DNA of 64,000 nt. Source: Actinokineospora enzanensis DSM 44649. GTDB taxonomy: Bacteria; Actinomycetota; Actinomycetes; Mycobacteriales; Pseudonocardiaceae. The stretch covers positions 230,465 to 294,464 of the forward strand of contig NZ_KB894407.1 of the NCBI RefSeq assembly GCF_000374445.1, written 5' to 3'. This document shows positions 25,844-34,756 of this stretch, in pieces. Below the pieces are notes generated by a model. The model had not been told where the DNA came from. It saw only the letters and a program-made list of their open reading frames with translations, and ran no database searches. A program made the position numbers and the translations under genes. Within the stretch, counting starts at the first letter, position 1; every line of letters starts with the position of its first letter.

Positions 25844-26803
25844 GTGGATGTGTCCCGTGATCTCGTGTCGAGCGAGTTGCGCAGGCAGTGGGCCGTTCGC
25901 GGGCTCAGCGCCGGTCTAGGGGTGTATCGGCTGTTCGCGGAGCGGGTGGCGGAACGGCCGGACGCGTGCGCGGTGGTCGAGGACGACGAGGTCCTGACCT
26001 ATGCCGAGCTGGACGCGCGGGTGCGCGCGACGGCGGTAGGGCTGTCGGCGCTGGGTGTCCGGCCGGGGGAGGTCGTGGCGACCGCGTTGCCCAATGGCGT
26101 GGCGGCGTGCGTCGCGGAGTTGGCCATCGCGGCCGCGGGAGCTGTCGCGCTGCCGTTCCTGGTCGAGAAGTCGGCCCAGGAAGGACGGGGTGTGCTGCGC
26201 AAGGCGCGGGCGGTGGTTCTGTTGACCATGCCCGAGTCGGTGCCTGCCCACGCCGCATTGGGAATATTCCGACATGTTCTGGGCGCGCTGCCGCAGGGGG
26301 ACCCGTCGGCGTTCCACCCCGCCGAGGTACGGCCGGACGGACCGGCGCGGATCCTGGTGGCCGACGGGCAGCGGCTGGTCTTCTGCTCGCACAACGCCCT
26401 CACGCGTGGGCGCGGCGCGTACATGGCGAGGTTGGCGCCGGAGGGCGACGAGCTGCGGGTGTTGTTCCTGCTGCCGTTGGCGTCGCCGTTCGGGGGCAAC
26501 GGGATCGCGGTCACGATCGCGCGGCACGGCGGGAGTCTGCTGTTGTCCCGCTGCGGGAGCGCGCGGGGGCTGGTGGAACGGCATCGGCCGACGCATCTGG
26601 TGGCATCCAGGGAGATGTTCCGGGAGCTGCTCGCCGTCGGCGCGGACCTGGCCGCCGTACGGGTGATCACGCCCGGGTCCGCGCAGGTCGACGCGCCCGC
26701 GGCGGCGAACTGCGACGCGGTGCTCGACGGGTACGGGACGGGGTTGCCGCTGCCGCGGAAGGCACTGATCCCGTTGGAGGCGGCGGAAACCGCGCGGCCG
26801 TAG
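25844..26803 (+). CDS. Half-length, probably degenerate adenylation-domain protein
   Basis: 319 residues from a GTG with GGAG seven bases upstream. It aligns with the first part of EntE/DhbE-like and NRPS adenylation domains (VYRLFAERVAERPDACAVVE, LTYAELDARVRATAVGLSALGVRPGEVVATALPN). The A3 P-loop expected as a Ser/Thr/Gly-rich segment reads VFCSHNALTRGRGAY, and the protein stops after the A5-like YGTGLPLP. The A6-A10 motifs and the mobile C-terminal domain with the catalytic lysine are absent. It is either a pseudogene, a regulator-like remnant or a protein needing a partner; no frameshift remnant follows. Confidence 0.65.
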   Translation: MDVSRDLVSSELRRQWAVRGLSAGLGVYRLFAERVAERPDACAVVEDDEVLTYAELDARVRATAVGLSALGVRPGEVVATALPNGVAACVAELAIAAAGAVALPFLVEKSAQEGRGVLRKARAVVLLTMPESVPAHAALGIFRHVLGALPQGDPSAFHPAEVRPDGPARILVADGQRLVFCSHNALTRGRGAYMARLAPEGDELRVLFLLPLASPFGGNGIAVTIARHGGSLLLSRCGSARGLVERHRPTHLVASREMFRELLAVGADLAAVRVITPGSAQVDAPAAANCDAVLDGYGTGLPLPRKALIPLEAAETARP

Positions 26804-26865
26804 ACTGCGCCATTCGGGCGAGCAGGGGCCCGGCCGATATACCGTTCGGGGACCGCGAGGACAGG

Positions 26866-27780
26866 TCAGGTGCTCGGCGCCAGGTCGGCCACCAGATCCT
26901 CGAACAGCGTCCGCGCGCGGAGTTCCCGGTCACCGCCCGCCGCCAGGTCCGCGCGGTTCGGCAGTACCGCGGTCAGGCCCCAGCCACGGCCCCTGGCCCA
27001 GGTCGCGTCGTCGACCTGGAGCAGTTCCCGCAGCCGGAGCCGCGCGGGCCCGTCGAGCCAGCTCCACGCGGCGATGCCGATGTCGCAGGCGGGATCGCCG
27101 ACCGCGAGCGTGCCGAAGTCGATCACCGCATCGAGCCGCCCGTCGGCGGCGAGGAGATTGCCCGCGGCCGGGTCACCGTGCACCCACACCGGCGGGCCGT
27201 CGAGTACCGGCGCCGCCAACGCCGACTCGTACACCGCGGTGGCCGCGTCGGCGTCGATCAGGTCGGCCCGGTCGGCGATCCGCGCCCGGATCCAGCTCTC
27301 GACGAGCGGCGAGTCCCGTTCGTCGGCGATCGCGCAGCCGCGGAAGCCGTTGTCCCAGCGCGGAGGTGGGCCGTCGGTGGTGTCGATCGACCACAGCGCG
27401 GTCAGGAAGGCGGCCAGGTCCGCCGCCATGAGCATCGGGTCGAGATCCTCGCGACGCGCGCGATCGCCCGGCAGCCAACGGTAGACCGACCACGGGAACG
27501 GGTATTCGGCCGTGGGCTCGCCCTGGGCCAGCGGCTGCGGGATGGTGAACGGCAGGTGTGGGGCCAGCGCGGGCAACCACCGCTGCTCGCAATGGACCTG
27601 GCCCACCCAGCGCTCGAACCGGGGCAGGCGCACCGACATCCCGGACCCGAGCCGATAGGTGGCGTTGTCCACACCGGGTTTGGCGACGGGGGTGACCGGA
27701 AGGTCCGCCCACGCGGGGAAGGAGTCCGCGACGAGCCGCGACACCACCCCGACATTGATCGTGACCTCGGTGGACGACAT
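26866..27780 (-). CDS. Aminoglycoside phosphotransferase-like kinase
   Basis: 304 residues of the APH/choline-kinase fold. The N-lobe contains PGVDNATYRLGSGMSVRLPR. The catalytic loop HGDPAAGN is at residues 201-208 (Asp203, Asn208), and the metal site DFGTLAVGDPACD starts at Asp221. The family phosphorylates antibiotics or small metabolites using ATP. Its closeness to the APH(3'')-like group cannot be settled without a search. The ATG at 27780 has only a short AGG match. It is a single gene, convergent with the 26-kb adenylation-like gene. Confidence 0.85.
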   Translation of the reverse strand: MSSTEVTINVGVVSRLVADSFPAWADLPVTPVAKPGVDNATYRLGSGMSVRLPRFERWVGQVHCEQRWLPALAPHLPFTIPQPLAQGEPTAEYPFPWSVYRWLPGDRARREDLDPMLMAADLAAFLTALWSIDTTDGPPPRWDNGFRGCAIADERDSPLVESWIRARIADRADLIDADAATAVYESALAAPVLDGPPVWVHGDPAAGNLLAADGRLDAVIDFGTLAVGDPACDIGIAAWSWLDGPARLRLRELLQVDDATWARGRGWGLTAVLPNRADLAAGGDRELRARTLFEDLVADLAPST

Positions 27781-27886
27781 GTCGCCTGCGGACACCGGCA
27801 CCCTCCTGGCGGCTCGGGACTGCTGCTCGGACTGGCACCGAGGTTGGCAGACACCCGCCAGGAGGGTCAAACGCGTTTACCGGGCC

Positions 27887-27917
27887 CGTTCCCGGCGGGG
27901 TGCGCCCGCCGGGAACG
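27887..27917. terminator. 13-bp hairpin terminator
   Basis: CGTTCCCGGCGGG (27887-27899) and its complement (27905-27917) flank a 5-nt loop, just downstream of the leftward repeat-protein gene that ends at 27928. Confidence 0.75.
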
Positions 27918-27927
27918 AGCCGGGAGA

Positions 27928-28830
27928 TCAGTTGAAGGAGACCGGGATGTCCCCCGCGACACCCCACTGCCTGGACCACTGCGCGCCGCTCACGCTGTCC
28001 TTGATGTACCAGTACCCGTTGGACGGGCGGAAGACCGCGTAGTCCGCGCGGCCGTCGTCGTTGAAGTCGCCGGAGACCGGGATGTCGCCTGCCACGCCCC
28101 ACTGGGTGGCGGTGGCCGTGCTGGTCGCGCTGTTCTTCACGTACCAGGTCCCGTTGCTGGGCCGGTAGACCACGTAGTCCGCCCGGCCGTCACCGGTGAA
28201 GTCGCCCTTGACCGGGATGTCGCCTGCCACGCCCCACTGGGTCGCGGTGGCCGCGCTGGTCACGCTGTTGCGTACGTACCAGGTGCCGTTGGACGGGCGC
28301 CATACCACGTAGTCCGCGTGCCGGTCGCCGGTGAAGTCCTCGGCCACCGGCACATCGCCCGCGACTCCCCACCCGCTGGTCGCGGTGCCCCCGTTCGCGG
28401 GGTCGAGCACGTACCAGGTGCCGTTGCTGGGCCGGAAGACCACGTAGTCGGAGCGGCCGTCGGCGGTGAAGTCGGCCGGGTCCGGGATGTCGCCCGCGAC
28501 GCCCCAGCCGGTCGCGGAAGTGGCGCCGTTGACCCGGTTGTCGACATACCAGGTGCCGTTGCCGGGCCGCCAGACCGTGTAGTCGGAGCGGCCGTCGCCG
28601 GTGAAGTCGCCTGGGACCGGCACGTCGCCCGCGACGCCCCAGGCGACACTGCTGGTGGTGGTCCCGTTGTTGCGGTACCAGACGCCGTTGCTCGGTCGCC
28701 AGACCACGTAGTCGTTCTGCACCACGGTGGGACCGGGTATCGCCGCGCCCGACGGGACGGAGCCGAGCGCCACCACCCCCACCGTCAGGACCAACGCGCC
28801 GATGCCCGAGATGGATCTCAGTCTTCTCAT
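27928..28830 (-). CDS. Secreted six-blade FG-GAP/VCBS-like repeat protein
   Basis: 300 residues with a signal peptide (1 to about 30) followed by six near-identical units of about 43 residues. Each unit contains a WRPSNGTWYV-like core, a short linker, WGVAGD(I/V)P and DFTGDGRADY, a calcium-loop-like Asp/Gly motif. Six copies suggest a beta-propeller that binds calcium and perhaps glycan outside the cell. The strong DNA identity between units points to recent duplication or concerted evolution. The ATG at 28830 has GGAGAG upstream. A terminator follows. Confidence 0.88.
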   Translation of the reverse strand: MRRLRSISGIGALVLTVGVVALGSVPSGAAIPGPTVVQNDYVVWRPSNGVWYRNNGTTTSSVAWGVAGDVPVPGDFTGDGRSDYTVWRPGNGTWYVDNRVNGATSATGWGVAGDIPDPADFTADGRSDYVVFRPSNGTWYVLDPANGGTATSGWGVAGDVPVAEDFTGDRHADYVVWRPSNGTWYVRNSVTSAATATQWGVAGDIPVKGDFTGDGRADYVVYRPSNGTWYVKNSATSTATATQWGVAGDIPVSGDFNDDGRADYAVFRPSNGYWYIKDSVSGAQWSRQWGVAGDIPVSFN

Positions 28831-29057
28831 TGCTCGCTCTCCGGTGCTCGCGAAGTGTCCGGTACTCCGGAACCAGGCGAACATAGGACGGCCCGTTCCC
28901 GTTTGGACAGCGAGGAAACCCGCTCCCACACCACCGTGACGGGCGAACCGCTCGTCTTCCGCAGTGCCGTCACTCTGGGTCTGTCCGCGTACCCGGCACT
29001 CGGGTGGCGTACGCGTGCCTGCGGACCACGACGATCCGCGCGCGGCCTGGTTGATCC

Positions 29058-29648
29058 TCAGTGGACGGACAGGAGACCGGTGACGACATCGGACAGCCCC
29101 TGGTCCTGGTCGTGCGTGGCGGGCCACCGCGCGCACAACTCGGCCAGCCGGGGATGGATGTCCGGGTCCACCTCGGTGTCGGTCCGGCGCGGATGGCCGC
29201 ACAGACGACCCGCTGTGTGGCACCAGATGACCCGATAGGCGTGGATCGCCCGCTCCGGAGCCAGTCCGCGGGCGATCGCCGCGTCCAGGATGTCCTCCAC
29301 GACCCACCGCGCCGACGGGGTCACCAGGTCGTCGGCGGTGAGTACCCCGGCCGCCGCAGGCCAGTCCACCAGCACCGCGTGCAGGGTCCGCGCGGCGGCA
29401 GGCAGCCGGGCGCGCGGCTCCGCCGGGTGCCGCGGGCGGGGGAAGGCGCGGGCGTGCTCGTCGAGCAGGAGCAGCAGCAGCTCGTCCTTGTCCCGCACGT
29501 GGTAGCGGGCCATCGGTGTGGAGTCGAGCTTCCTGGCCGGCTTGCGCATCGACAATCCGGCGACGCCGTCGGCGCGGACGATCGTCATCGCCGCCGCCAC
29601 GATGGCGGACACGGACAGTCGTGCCGGGCGTCCGACCCTGCTCGCCAT
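29058..29648 (-). CDS. TetR-family regulator
   Basis: 196 residues from an ATG with GGGAGA upstream. The N-terminal half is a TetR HTH-like region (RLSVSAIVAAAMTIVRADGV, LSMRKPARKLDSTPMARYHV, RDKDELL), though the recognition helix is atypical (KPARKLDSTPMARY). The C-terminal domain resembles TetR_C_1 members (HAVLVDWPAAAGVL, AIHAYRVIWCHTAGRL). It is divergent from a second TetR gene across a 216-bp spacer holding a strong inverted repeat. Confidence 0.8.
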   Translation of the reverse strand: MASRVGRPARLSVSAIVAAAMTIVRADGVAGLSMRKPARKLDSTPMARYHVRDKDELLLLLLDEHARAFPRPRHPAEPRARLPAAARTLHAVLVDWPAAAGVLTADDLVTPSARWVVEDILDAAIARGLAPERAIHAYRVIWCHTAGRLCGHPRRTDTEVDPDIHPRLAELCARWPATHDQDQGLSDVVTGLLSVH

Positions 29649-29790
29649 CGCGGTTCTCCCGTCCTCCGTCCGGCGGCACGCCGATGCCGCCGAACGGATG
29701 GTCCGGCGTCGGCCGCGTCGGGCGTCATCCCCAGTGCGGAGGTCCGGATCGACCCCCAGATCGATCCGGACCGTGACCGGCCCGCCGAAA

Positions 29791-29835
29791 CGGTACCGAT
29801 CAGTTCCGTCATCGAGACGGTACTGATCGGTACCG
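29791..29835. promoter_or_regulatory. 14-bp inverted repeat between two divergent tetR genes
   Basis: CGGTACCGATCAGT (29791-29804) and ACTGATCGGTACCG (29822-29835) are exact inverse complements with a 17-bp spacer, and each contains the 8-bp palindrome CGGTACCG. The right arm ends 29 bp before the GTG start of the rightward TetR gene. Probable operator for one or both TetR proteins. Confidence 0.65.
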
Positions 29836-29864
29836 ATCATCGTCAAGCCGCGTATCCTCACCCC

Positions 29865-30407
29865 GTGCCGACCCAAGCCCGCGAACGCCTCCTCCGCGCG
29901 GCCGAGGAGCTCTTCTACGCCGAGGGCATCCGGGCCGTCGGCGTCGAACGGCTGCTGACCGTGTCCGGCGTCGGCCGGGCCTCGTTCTACCGGCACTTCG
30001 ATGGCAAGGACGACCTGGTCGTCGCCACCATCCGCAGCTACAGCGCGCACCGCCTGGCCTGGCTGCGCGAGGCCGTGGCCGCCGCCGACGGCGACCCGCT
30101 GGCCGCCTTCGACGCGCTGGCGGCGAGCTTCGGCGCCCCCGACTACCGGGGCTGTGCCTCGATCAACGCGATGGTGGAGGCGGCCGACCCGGCCAGCGCG
30201 GCGCACCTCGCGGCGGCCGACCACAAGATCGCCCTGACGACCTTCCTGCGCGACCGGCTGACCGCGCGCGGCCACACCGACCCGGGGCTGGCGGAGAAGC
30301 TCGTCCTGCTGCTCGACGGCGCCACCGTCACCGCCCTGCGCGAACGCTCCGCCCGGCCCGCCCGGCAGGCGCGCGAGCTGGCCGAGCTGATGCTGGCCCG
30401 CGCCTGA
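29865..30407 (+). CDS. TetR-family regulator
   Basis: 180 residues from GTG 29865. A well-conserved TetR HTH spans residues 4-50 (ARERLLRAAEELFYAEGIRAVGVERLLTVSGVGRASFYRHF, here AEELFYAEG and GRASFYRHF) and is followed by GKDDLVVATI. The C-terminal region (YRGCASINAMVEAADPASAAHLAAADHK) matches the subgroup with a conserved GC motif seen in regulators of quinone or xenobiotic genes. It probably represses itself through the inverted repeat just upstream. Confidence 0.9.
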   Translation: MPTQARERLLRAAEELFYAEGIRAVGVERLLTVSGVGRASFYRHFDGKDDLVVATIRSYSAHRLAWLREAVAAADGDPLAAFDALAASFGAPDYRGCASINAMVEAADPASAAHLAAADHKIALTTFLRDRLTARGHTDPGLAEKLVLLLDGATVTALRERSARPARQARELAELMLARA

Positions 30408-30595
30408 TCGGCAGCGCACCTGATCAGCTGGTCACCGACAGCGACGCGCCCGGTCGGCGGTACCGGGTGGTCCGCGGTCCGGTGATCAGCACACCGATGC
30501 CCCGGCTCGGCGGCGGATGTTCCGGCCGGACCCGGCTCCGGACGAAACACCACGCTCCGTATCCGCGATGTCACCGGCATGCGGAGGCGGGAACG

Positions 30596-31264
30596 GTGAC
30601 CGGTGCGGGCGTGATCACGGTCGCCGCGGTCGACGACCACGACACCTTCCTCGAAGGCGTCCGGTCCGTCGTGTCCCAGCAGGACGACATGACGTTCGCG
30701 CACGCCCACCCGTCGATCGCCGCGTGGGTCGCCGCCGGGCGGCCGCGCGCGGACGTCACGCTGCTGGATGTCCAGCTGCCCGGCGAGATGGACGTGGCGG
30801 CGAACGTGACGGCGTTGCTCGCGGCGGGTTCGAAGGTCGCCCTGCACACCCACGAGGTCCGGGTCGGGCTGCTGGGCATGGGCCTGGCGGCCGGGGCGAC
30901 CGGGGTCGTGCTCAAGGGCGACCCGTCCCACCGGGTGGTGGAGGCGGTGCGCGCGATCGCGGCGGGGGAGACCTACCACTCCAGCACCACCGCGCTCGTG
31001 CTGTCGTCCGACCCCAGGGCGCACCTGAAGTTCGCGCCGCGCGAGCTGGAGACGCTCCGCCTGATCGCCAAGGGGCTGCCCCGCGCGTCGGTGGCCCGCC
31101 GTCTCAACATCACCACCGCGACCATCCGCACCTACCTCGACCGCGCCGCCGCCCGCTACGCGGAGATCGGCGTCTCGCTGTCCGGGGCCATGGCGCTGAC
31201 TGCCGAGATGGAACGCAACGGCTACATCGTGGACGACGACGACCCGGGCGATCCCGCCCGGTGA
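30596..31264 (+). CDS. NarL/LuxR-type response regulator
   Basis: 222 residues from a GTG with GGAGG eight bases upstream. The receiver domain has acidic Asp13-Asp14 (AAVDDHD) and phospho-acceptor Asp58 (VTLLDVQLPGE). The LuxR-type HTH at about 148-205 reads APRELETLRLIAKGLPRASVARRLNITTATIRTYLDR (APRELETLRLI and TATIRTYLDR). It overlaps the unusual sensor gene by 4 bp, forming a two-component pair. Confidence 0.92.
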   Translation: MTGAGVITVAAVDDHDTFLEGVRSVVSQQDDMTFAHAHPSIAAWVAAGRPRADVTLLDVQLPGEMDVAANVTALLAAGSKVALHTHEVRVGLLGMGLAAGATGVVLKGDPSHRVVEAVRAIAAGETYHSSTTALVLSSDPRAHLKFAPRELETLRLIAKGLPRASVARRLNITTATIRTYLDRAAARYAEIGVSLSGAMALTAEMERNGYIVDDDDPGDPAR

Positions 31265-33471
31265 CCACACGCGGCACCCACACGCAGGCCGTCGAACTCG
31301 GGATGCAGCGCGCGTTCGCGTTGATGAGCCTGGTGTTCGTCGGGATCACCGCCGTCCAGCTCGTGCCCAAGACCGATGTCTACGCCCCGGCCGTGCTGGT
31401 CACCAGCGGCGTGTTCCTGCTCTTCCTCGTCGTGCTCGTGGTCCGGTCCTGGACCGCCCGCCTCAGCCCGCTCGACGGGATCGCGGGCACCGTGGTGGCG
31501 GTGGGCTGCCAGCTCGCCCACCTCGTCCCGGCCGAGTCCGTCGCGCCCGCCGCGACCAGGGCGAATCTCAGCACGGTCGGGGTGATCCTGGTCGCGGGCT
31601 TCAACCAGGGCTTCGGCCGGGTGTTGCTGCTGGCCGCGGTGCTGGCGTCGACGTTCGTGGTGAACGTGCGGATCGACGGCTGGGGCGCCGGGCCGCAGGA
31701 CATGTGGATCGTTCTCGGTTCCGCGTTCGCCGTGTACTTCCTCGCGCCCTACCTGCGGGAGGCGGGTGGGCGGGCCGATCTGGCGCGCGGACGGTTGCAC
31801 CGGGACCGCGTGCGTGCGGCCGAGGACGAGGCGCGCCGGACCGCGCACCGGCAGTTCCGGCGGGTGCTGCACGACGATATCGCCGCCGCGCTGCGGGCGG
31901 TGGCCACCCCGGACATCGACCAGGGCCGGGTCCGGGCCGAGGCCGCGCGGGCCATCGAGCACGCCGAGACCATGCCGGAACCGCCGACGGGGGAGCCGGT
32001 CGAGCTGTGGCCCGCCGTGCTCGCGCACACCGACGGCACCGGCGTCCGCGTGCGACACATCCAACTCGACCGGGTGCTCGTGCCGCCCGACGTGGCGGAG
32101 AGCATCGGCCTGGCCGTGCGCGAGCTCCTGTCCAACACCGCCCGGCACGCCCGCGTGGCCGAGGCCGACGTCGAGCTGCGCGCCCGGGACGGCGGATTCG
32201 TCCTGCGCGTCAAGGACAAGGGGATCGGGTTCCGGCCCGCGCTGGTGCGCCGGTCGGCGCGCGGGCTGCGGGACTCGGTCGTGGCCAGGGTCGTCGAGGC
32301 GGGTGGCTCGGCGGTGATCGAGTCCCGGCCGGGTCGGGGGACCACGGTGCTGCTGTCGTGGGCACCGGCCGCGGCCGCCGGTCCGTCCCGTTGGGAGACG
32401 CGCCGGGACCGGGCGCTGCGGGCCGCCGTCGCCGACATCCGCGTGCCCGTCCGGTCGGTGTGCCTGCCGCTGCTCGCGAGCCTGTTCATCCCGGCCGTGC
32501 ACAACCTCGGCGCGAGCCCGGCGATGCCCTGGCTGCTGTCGTGGCTCGGGCTGCTGGTGCTGGGGACCATCGCGCTCACCGAACTGGCGCGCGAACCCGT
32601 GAACGCCGTGGTCGGGTGGGTGACCGCGGGCGTGCTGGCGGGGAGCGCGGTCGGGACGCAGCTCGCCCTGCCCGCCGACAGCCTGTACACCTACGTGTCC
32701 TGGCCGATCGGCGCGATCAGCCCGGTACTGGCCCTGCTGGCGGCGATCCGGCCGTGGTGGGAGTCGGCCGCGGCGCTGGCGGTGGCCGAGATCAGCCTGG
32801 GCACATTGGTCCTGACCGGTCACTTCACCGTCACGCACGTGGTGGACGCGGTGCCCGCGGCCGTCTCACCGGCGATCGGCGTGGTGATGGGCCTGGGCAT
32901 CTCGGTGACCATCGCGCGATACGGCGCGATCGTGCTGCGGCTGGACGAGCGGCGGGCGGCGCTGGCAGGCCGGGTGGCGGCGCGGGCGAGCAGACAGGCC
33001 ACGCACACCGCGCGGCTGGCCGAGATCGGCCGGGAGATCCTGCCTTTCCTGCGCGAGGTCGCCCGCGCCCGCGCGGCGGGCGCCGGGCAACGGGACCGCG
33101 CGCGGGAGCTGGAGCACATCGCCCGCGACGAGATGCACATCCCGGGCGTGCTCGACGACACCGCGCGGGCGGCGCTGAGCCGGGCCCGCCGGTCCGGGTG
33201 CCTGATCACCACCCAGGCCGACCTGGACACGATCGAGCCGCCGCCGGTGGTCGGGGCCGTGCTCACCACCGCACTGTCCACACCGGACGCCCCGGCCCAG
33301 GTCGTGCTCACGGTGTCCGCCCGCGACGAGACCGACCTGGTCAGCCTGGTCTGCGTACCCGGCGACCCGGTCCGCGCGGCCGCGCTGGCCGCGGCGTTCC
33401 CGGCGCACGCCGAGCTCAGCGACGACCCCGACGCCACCCTGCTCGACCTGGTCGTCCAGCGCGACGGGTGA
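31261..33471 (+). CDS. Two-module sensor kinase-like membrane protein
   Basis: 736 residues from GTG 31261. Module one: four or five membrane helices (about 20-165), a short coiled coil, a HisKA_3-like H-box (RRVLHDDIAAALRAV, His204) and an HATPase domain (about 285-375; ELLSNTARHA, KDKGIGFRPA, IESRPGRGTTVLLSW). Module two: a second set of five membrane helices (about 400-545), then a coiled coil (LAEIGREILPFLREVARA) and a soluble domain with no recognisable ATP-binding boxes. The repeat looks like an internal duplication whose second copy lost catalysis. Its partner is the coupled LuxR-type regulator. Confidence 0.8.
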   Translation: MTTRGTHTQAVELGMQRAFALMSLVFVGITAVQLVPKTDVYAPAVLVTSGVFLLFLVVLVVRSWTARLSPLDGIAGTVVAVGCQLAHLVPAESVAPAATRANLSTVGVILVAGFNQGFGRVLLLAAVLASTFVVNVRIDGWGAGPQDMWIVLGSAFAVYFLAPYLREAGGRADLARGRLHRDRVRAAEDEARRTAHRQFRRVLHDDIAAALRAVATPDIDQGRVRAEAARAIEHAETMPEPPTGEPVELWPAVLAHTDGTGVRVRHIQLDRVLVPPDVAESIGLAVRELLSNTARHARVAEADVELRARDGGFVLRVKDKGIGFRPALVRRSARGLRDSVVARVVEAGGSAVIESRPGRGTTVLLSWAPAAAAGPSRWETRRDRALRAAVADIRVPVRSVCLPLLASLFIPAVHNLGASPAMPWLLSWLGLLVLGTIALTELAREPVNAVVGWVTAGVLAGSAVGTQLALPADSLYTYVSWPIGAISPVLALLAAIRPWWESAAALAVAEISLGTLVLTGHFTVTHVVDAVPAAVSPAIGVVMGLGISVTIARYGAIVLRLDERRAALAGRVAARASRQATHTARLAEIGREILPFLREVARARAAGAGQRDRARELEHIARDEMHIPGVLDDTARAALSRARRSGCLITTQADLDTIEPPPVVGAVLTTALSTPDAPAQVVLTVSARDETDLVSLVCVPGDPVRAAALAAAFPAHAELSDDPDATLLDLVVQRDG

Positions 33472-33666
33472 CCGTGTCGCCAACTGTGGTGACGCCAACA
33501 CTGGTGGCAGCGGACGGATGGCGTGGTGACCGAGGATTCTCCTGGGCGGATCTCCCGCCGCGGCACGATATCCGAGGTACGTCATGAGAATCCGAAATCG
33601 CCCGAGGGGCCGTTCCGTCGTCCACAGCCTGCCCGTCGGACCCGCTGTCGCCACCGGGTGGACGTC

Positions 33667-34032
33667 ATGACCGGTGGGCTGTCGAGGGCCGTGGCCACGT
33701 TGCTGATCGGCGTCGCCGGGGCGGCGATCGAGTGCGCGTCGGAGTTCGCGGGCGGCGCGGTGCCGACCTGGGGCATGGCCGACCCGGCCGCGCGGCCGAC
33801 CGGCGACCAGGCGCGACGGGAGGCGCGGCGCGCGGTCCTGGTGCGGAACGTCGAGCGCCTGCAGGCCGAGCTGGACCGCGCGGACACTCCCACGACGATG
33901 CCGCGCCAGGTCGATATCGGGACGCGCGATCCCCATGCGCGCCCTCGGACCGGACCGGGCCTTTCCGCGTCGCGCATCGGTCTGGCCGCGTTGAGCCTGG
34001 CCGTGCGCCGGGACCTGCTCGCGCGCCCATGA
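33667..34032 (+). CDS. Hypothetical protein with N-terminal hydrophobic segment
   Basis: 121 residues from ATG 33667 with GGTGGA six bases upstream. The first 25 residues are hydrophobic (AVATLLIGVAGAAI), then a charged helix (RRAVLVRNVERLQAELDRAD). Third-position GC is high in the first two-thirds, supporting coding. It lacks any recognised family, and the opposite strand is also open, so it is tentative. Confidence 0.4.
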   Translation: MTGGLSRAVATLLIGVAGAAIECASEFAGGAVPTWGMADPAARPTGDQARREARRAVLVRNVERLQAELDRADTPTTMPRQVDIGTRDPHARPRTGPGLSASRIGLAALSLAVRRDLLARP

Positions 34033-34045
34033 ACCGTGGGCGGTG

Positions 34046-34756
34046 CTACTCCTCGATGGCGCCGCCGACGGACCGGAGGTGCCTGCGGAAGGTGAGCCCC
34101 GGGTTGCCCGATCGGGCAGCCAGGTAGCCGGGGAAGTCCACCTGGGCACGCAGGTTGTCGCCCGCGCGGATGCGGTCGGCCTGGGCGCGTTCGACGTCGC
34201 GGATCTTCTCGGCGAGGTCGAACAGGGCCGCGGCCTGGTCGGCCGGGAGGAACACGGCACCGTCGTCGTCGGCGAGGACCAGGTCGGCGTCGGTGACGGT
34301 CCACGGTCCGACGGTGGCCGCGGCGAGGGCGTCGGGGGCGCGGTCCTCGGGCACCAGCGGACCGGTGGGGATGGCGCCGAGGCTGAACACCGGTAGGCCG
34401 ATGGCGTGGATGTCGGCGGTGTCCCGGTGCAGACCCCAGATCACCACACCCGCCAGCCCGGCGTCGGCGGCCTCCAACACGACCAGGTCGCCGACACAGG
34501 CGTGGTCGAGGCGGCCGCCGTTGTCGACCACCAGCACGTCACCGGGGTCCGCGCCGGTCATGGCCTCCAGGAACACGTCCACACTGCCCGCGTGCCGGGC
34601 GGGCAGCACCCGGCCGACCAGCCGGTCCCCGGGCGTCACGGCCCGCACCGACACGGTGCGCACCTCGACCCCGGCGCGCACGCAGGCGTCCGTGAGGTGG
34701 GCGGTGGTCAGGGTGGCGAACCGCTGCGCCAGGTCCGCGGTCGACTCGGTGGTCAT
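34046..34756 (-). CDS. RraA/HMG-aldolase family protein
   Basis: 236 residues, ATG at 34756. The RraA-like fold is recognisable from LTTAHLTDACVRAGVEV, GDVLVVDNGGRLDHACVGDLVVLEAADAGLAGVVIWGLHRD (split: VVDNGGRLDHACVGD and VIWGLHRD) and LPVFSLGAIPTGP. The HRD motif and the substrate Asp are the conserved acid/metal residues. Members are either 4-hydroxy-4-methyl-2-oxoglutarate aldolases or RNase E regulators; actinomycete free-standing members are usually the former type. It is a single gene with a 508-bp upstream gap. Confidence 0.85.
   Translation of the reverse strand: MTTESTADLAQRFATLTTAHLTDACVRAGVEVRTVSVRAVTPGDRLVGRVLPARHAGSVDVFLEAMTGADPGDVLVVDNGGRLDHACVGDLVVLEAADAGLAGVVIWGLHRDTADIHAIGLPVFSLGAIPTGPLVPEDRAPDALAAATVGPWTVTDADLVLADDDGAVFLPADQAAALFDLAEKIRDVERAQADRIRAGDNLRAQVDFPGYLAARSGNPGLTFRRHLRSVGGAIEE

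Noticed and set aside
25844..26803. Complete acyl-CoA synthetase
   Set aside because: It lacks the P-loop core and all of the C-terminal domain, so it is called half-length and probably degenerate.
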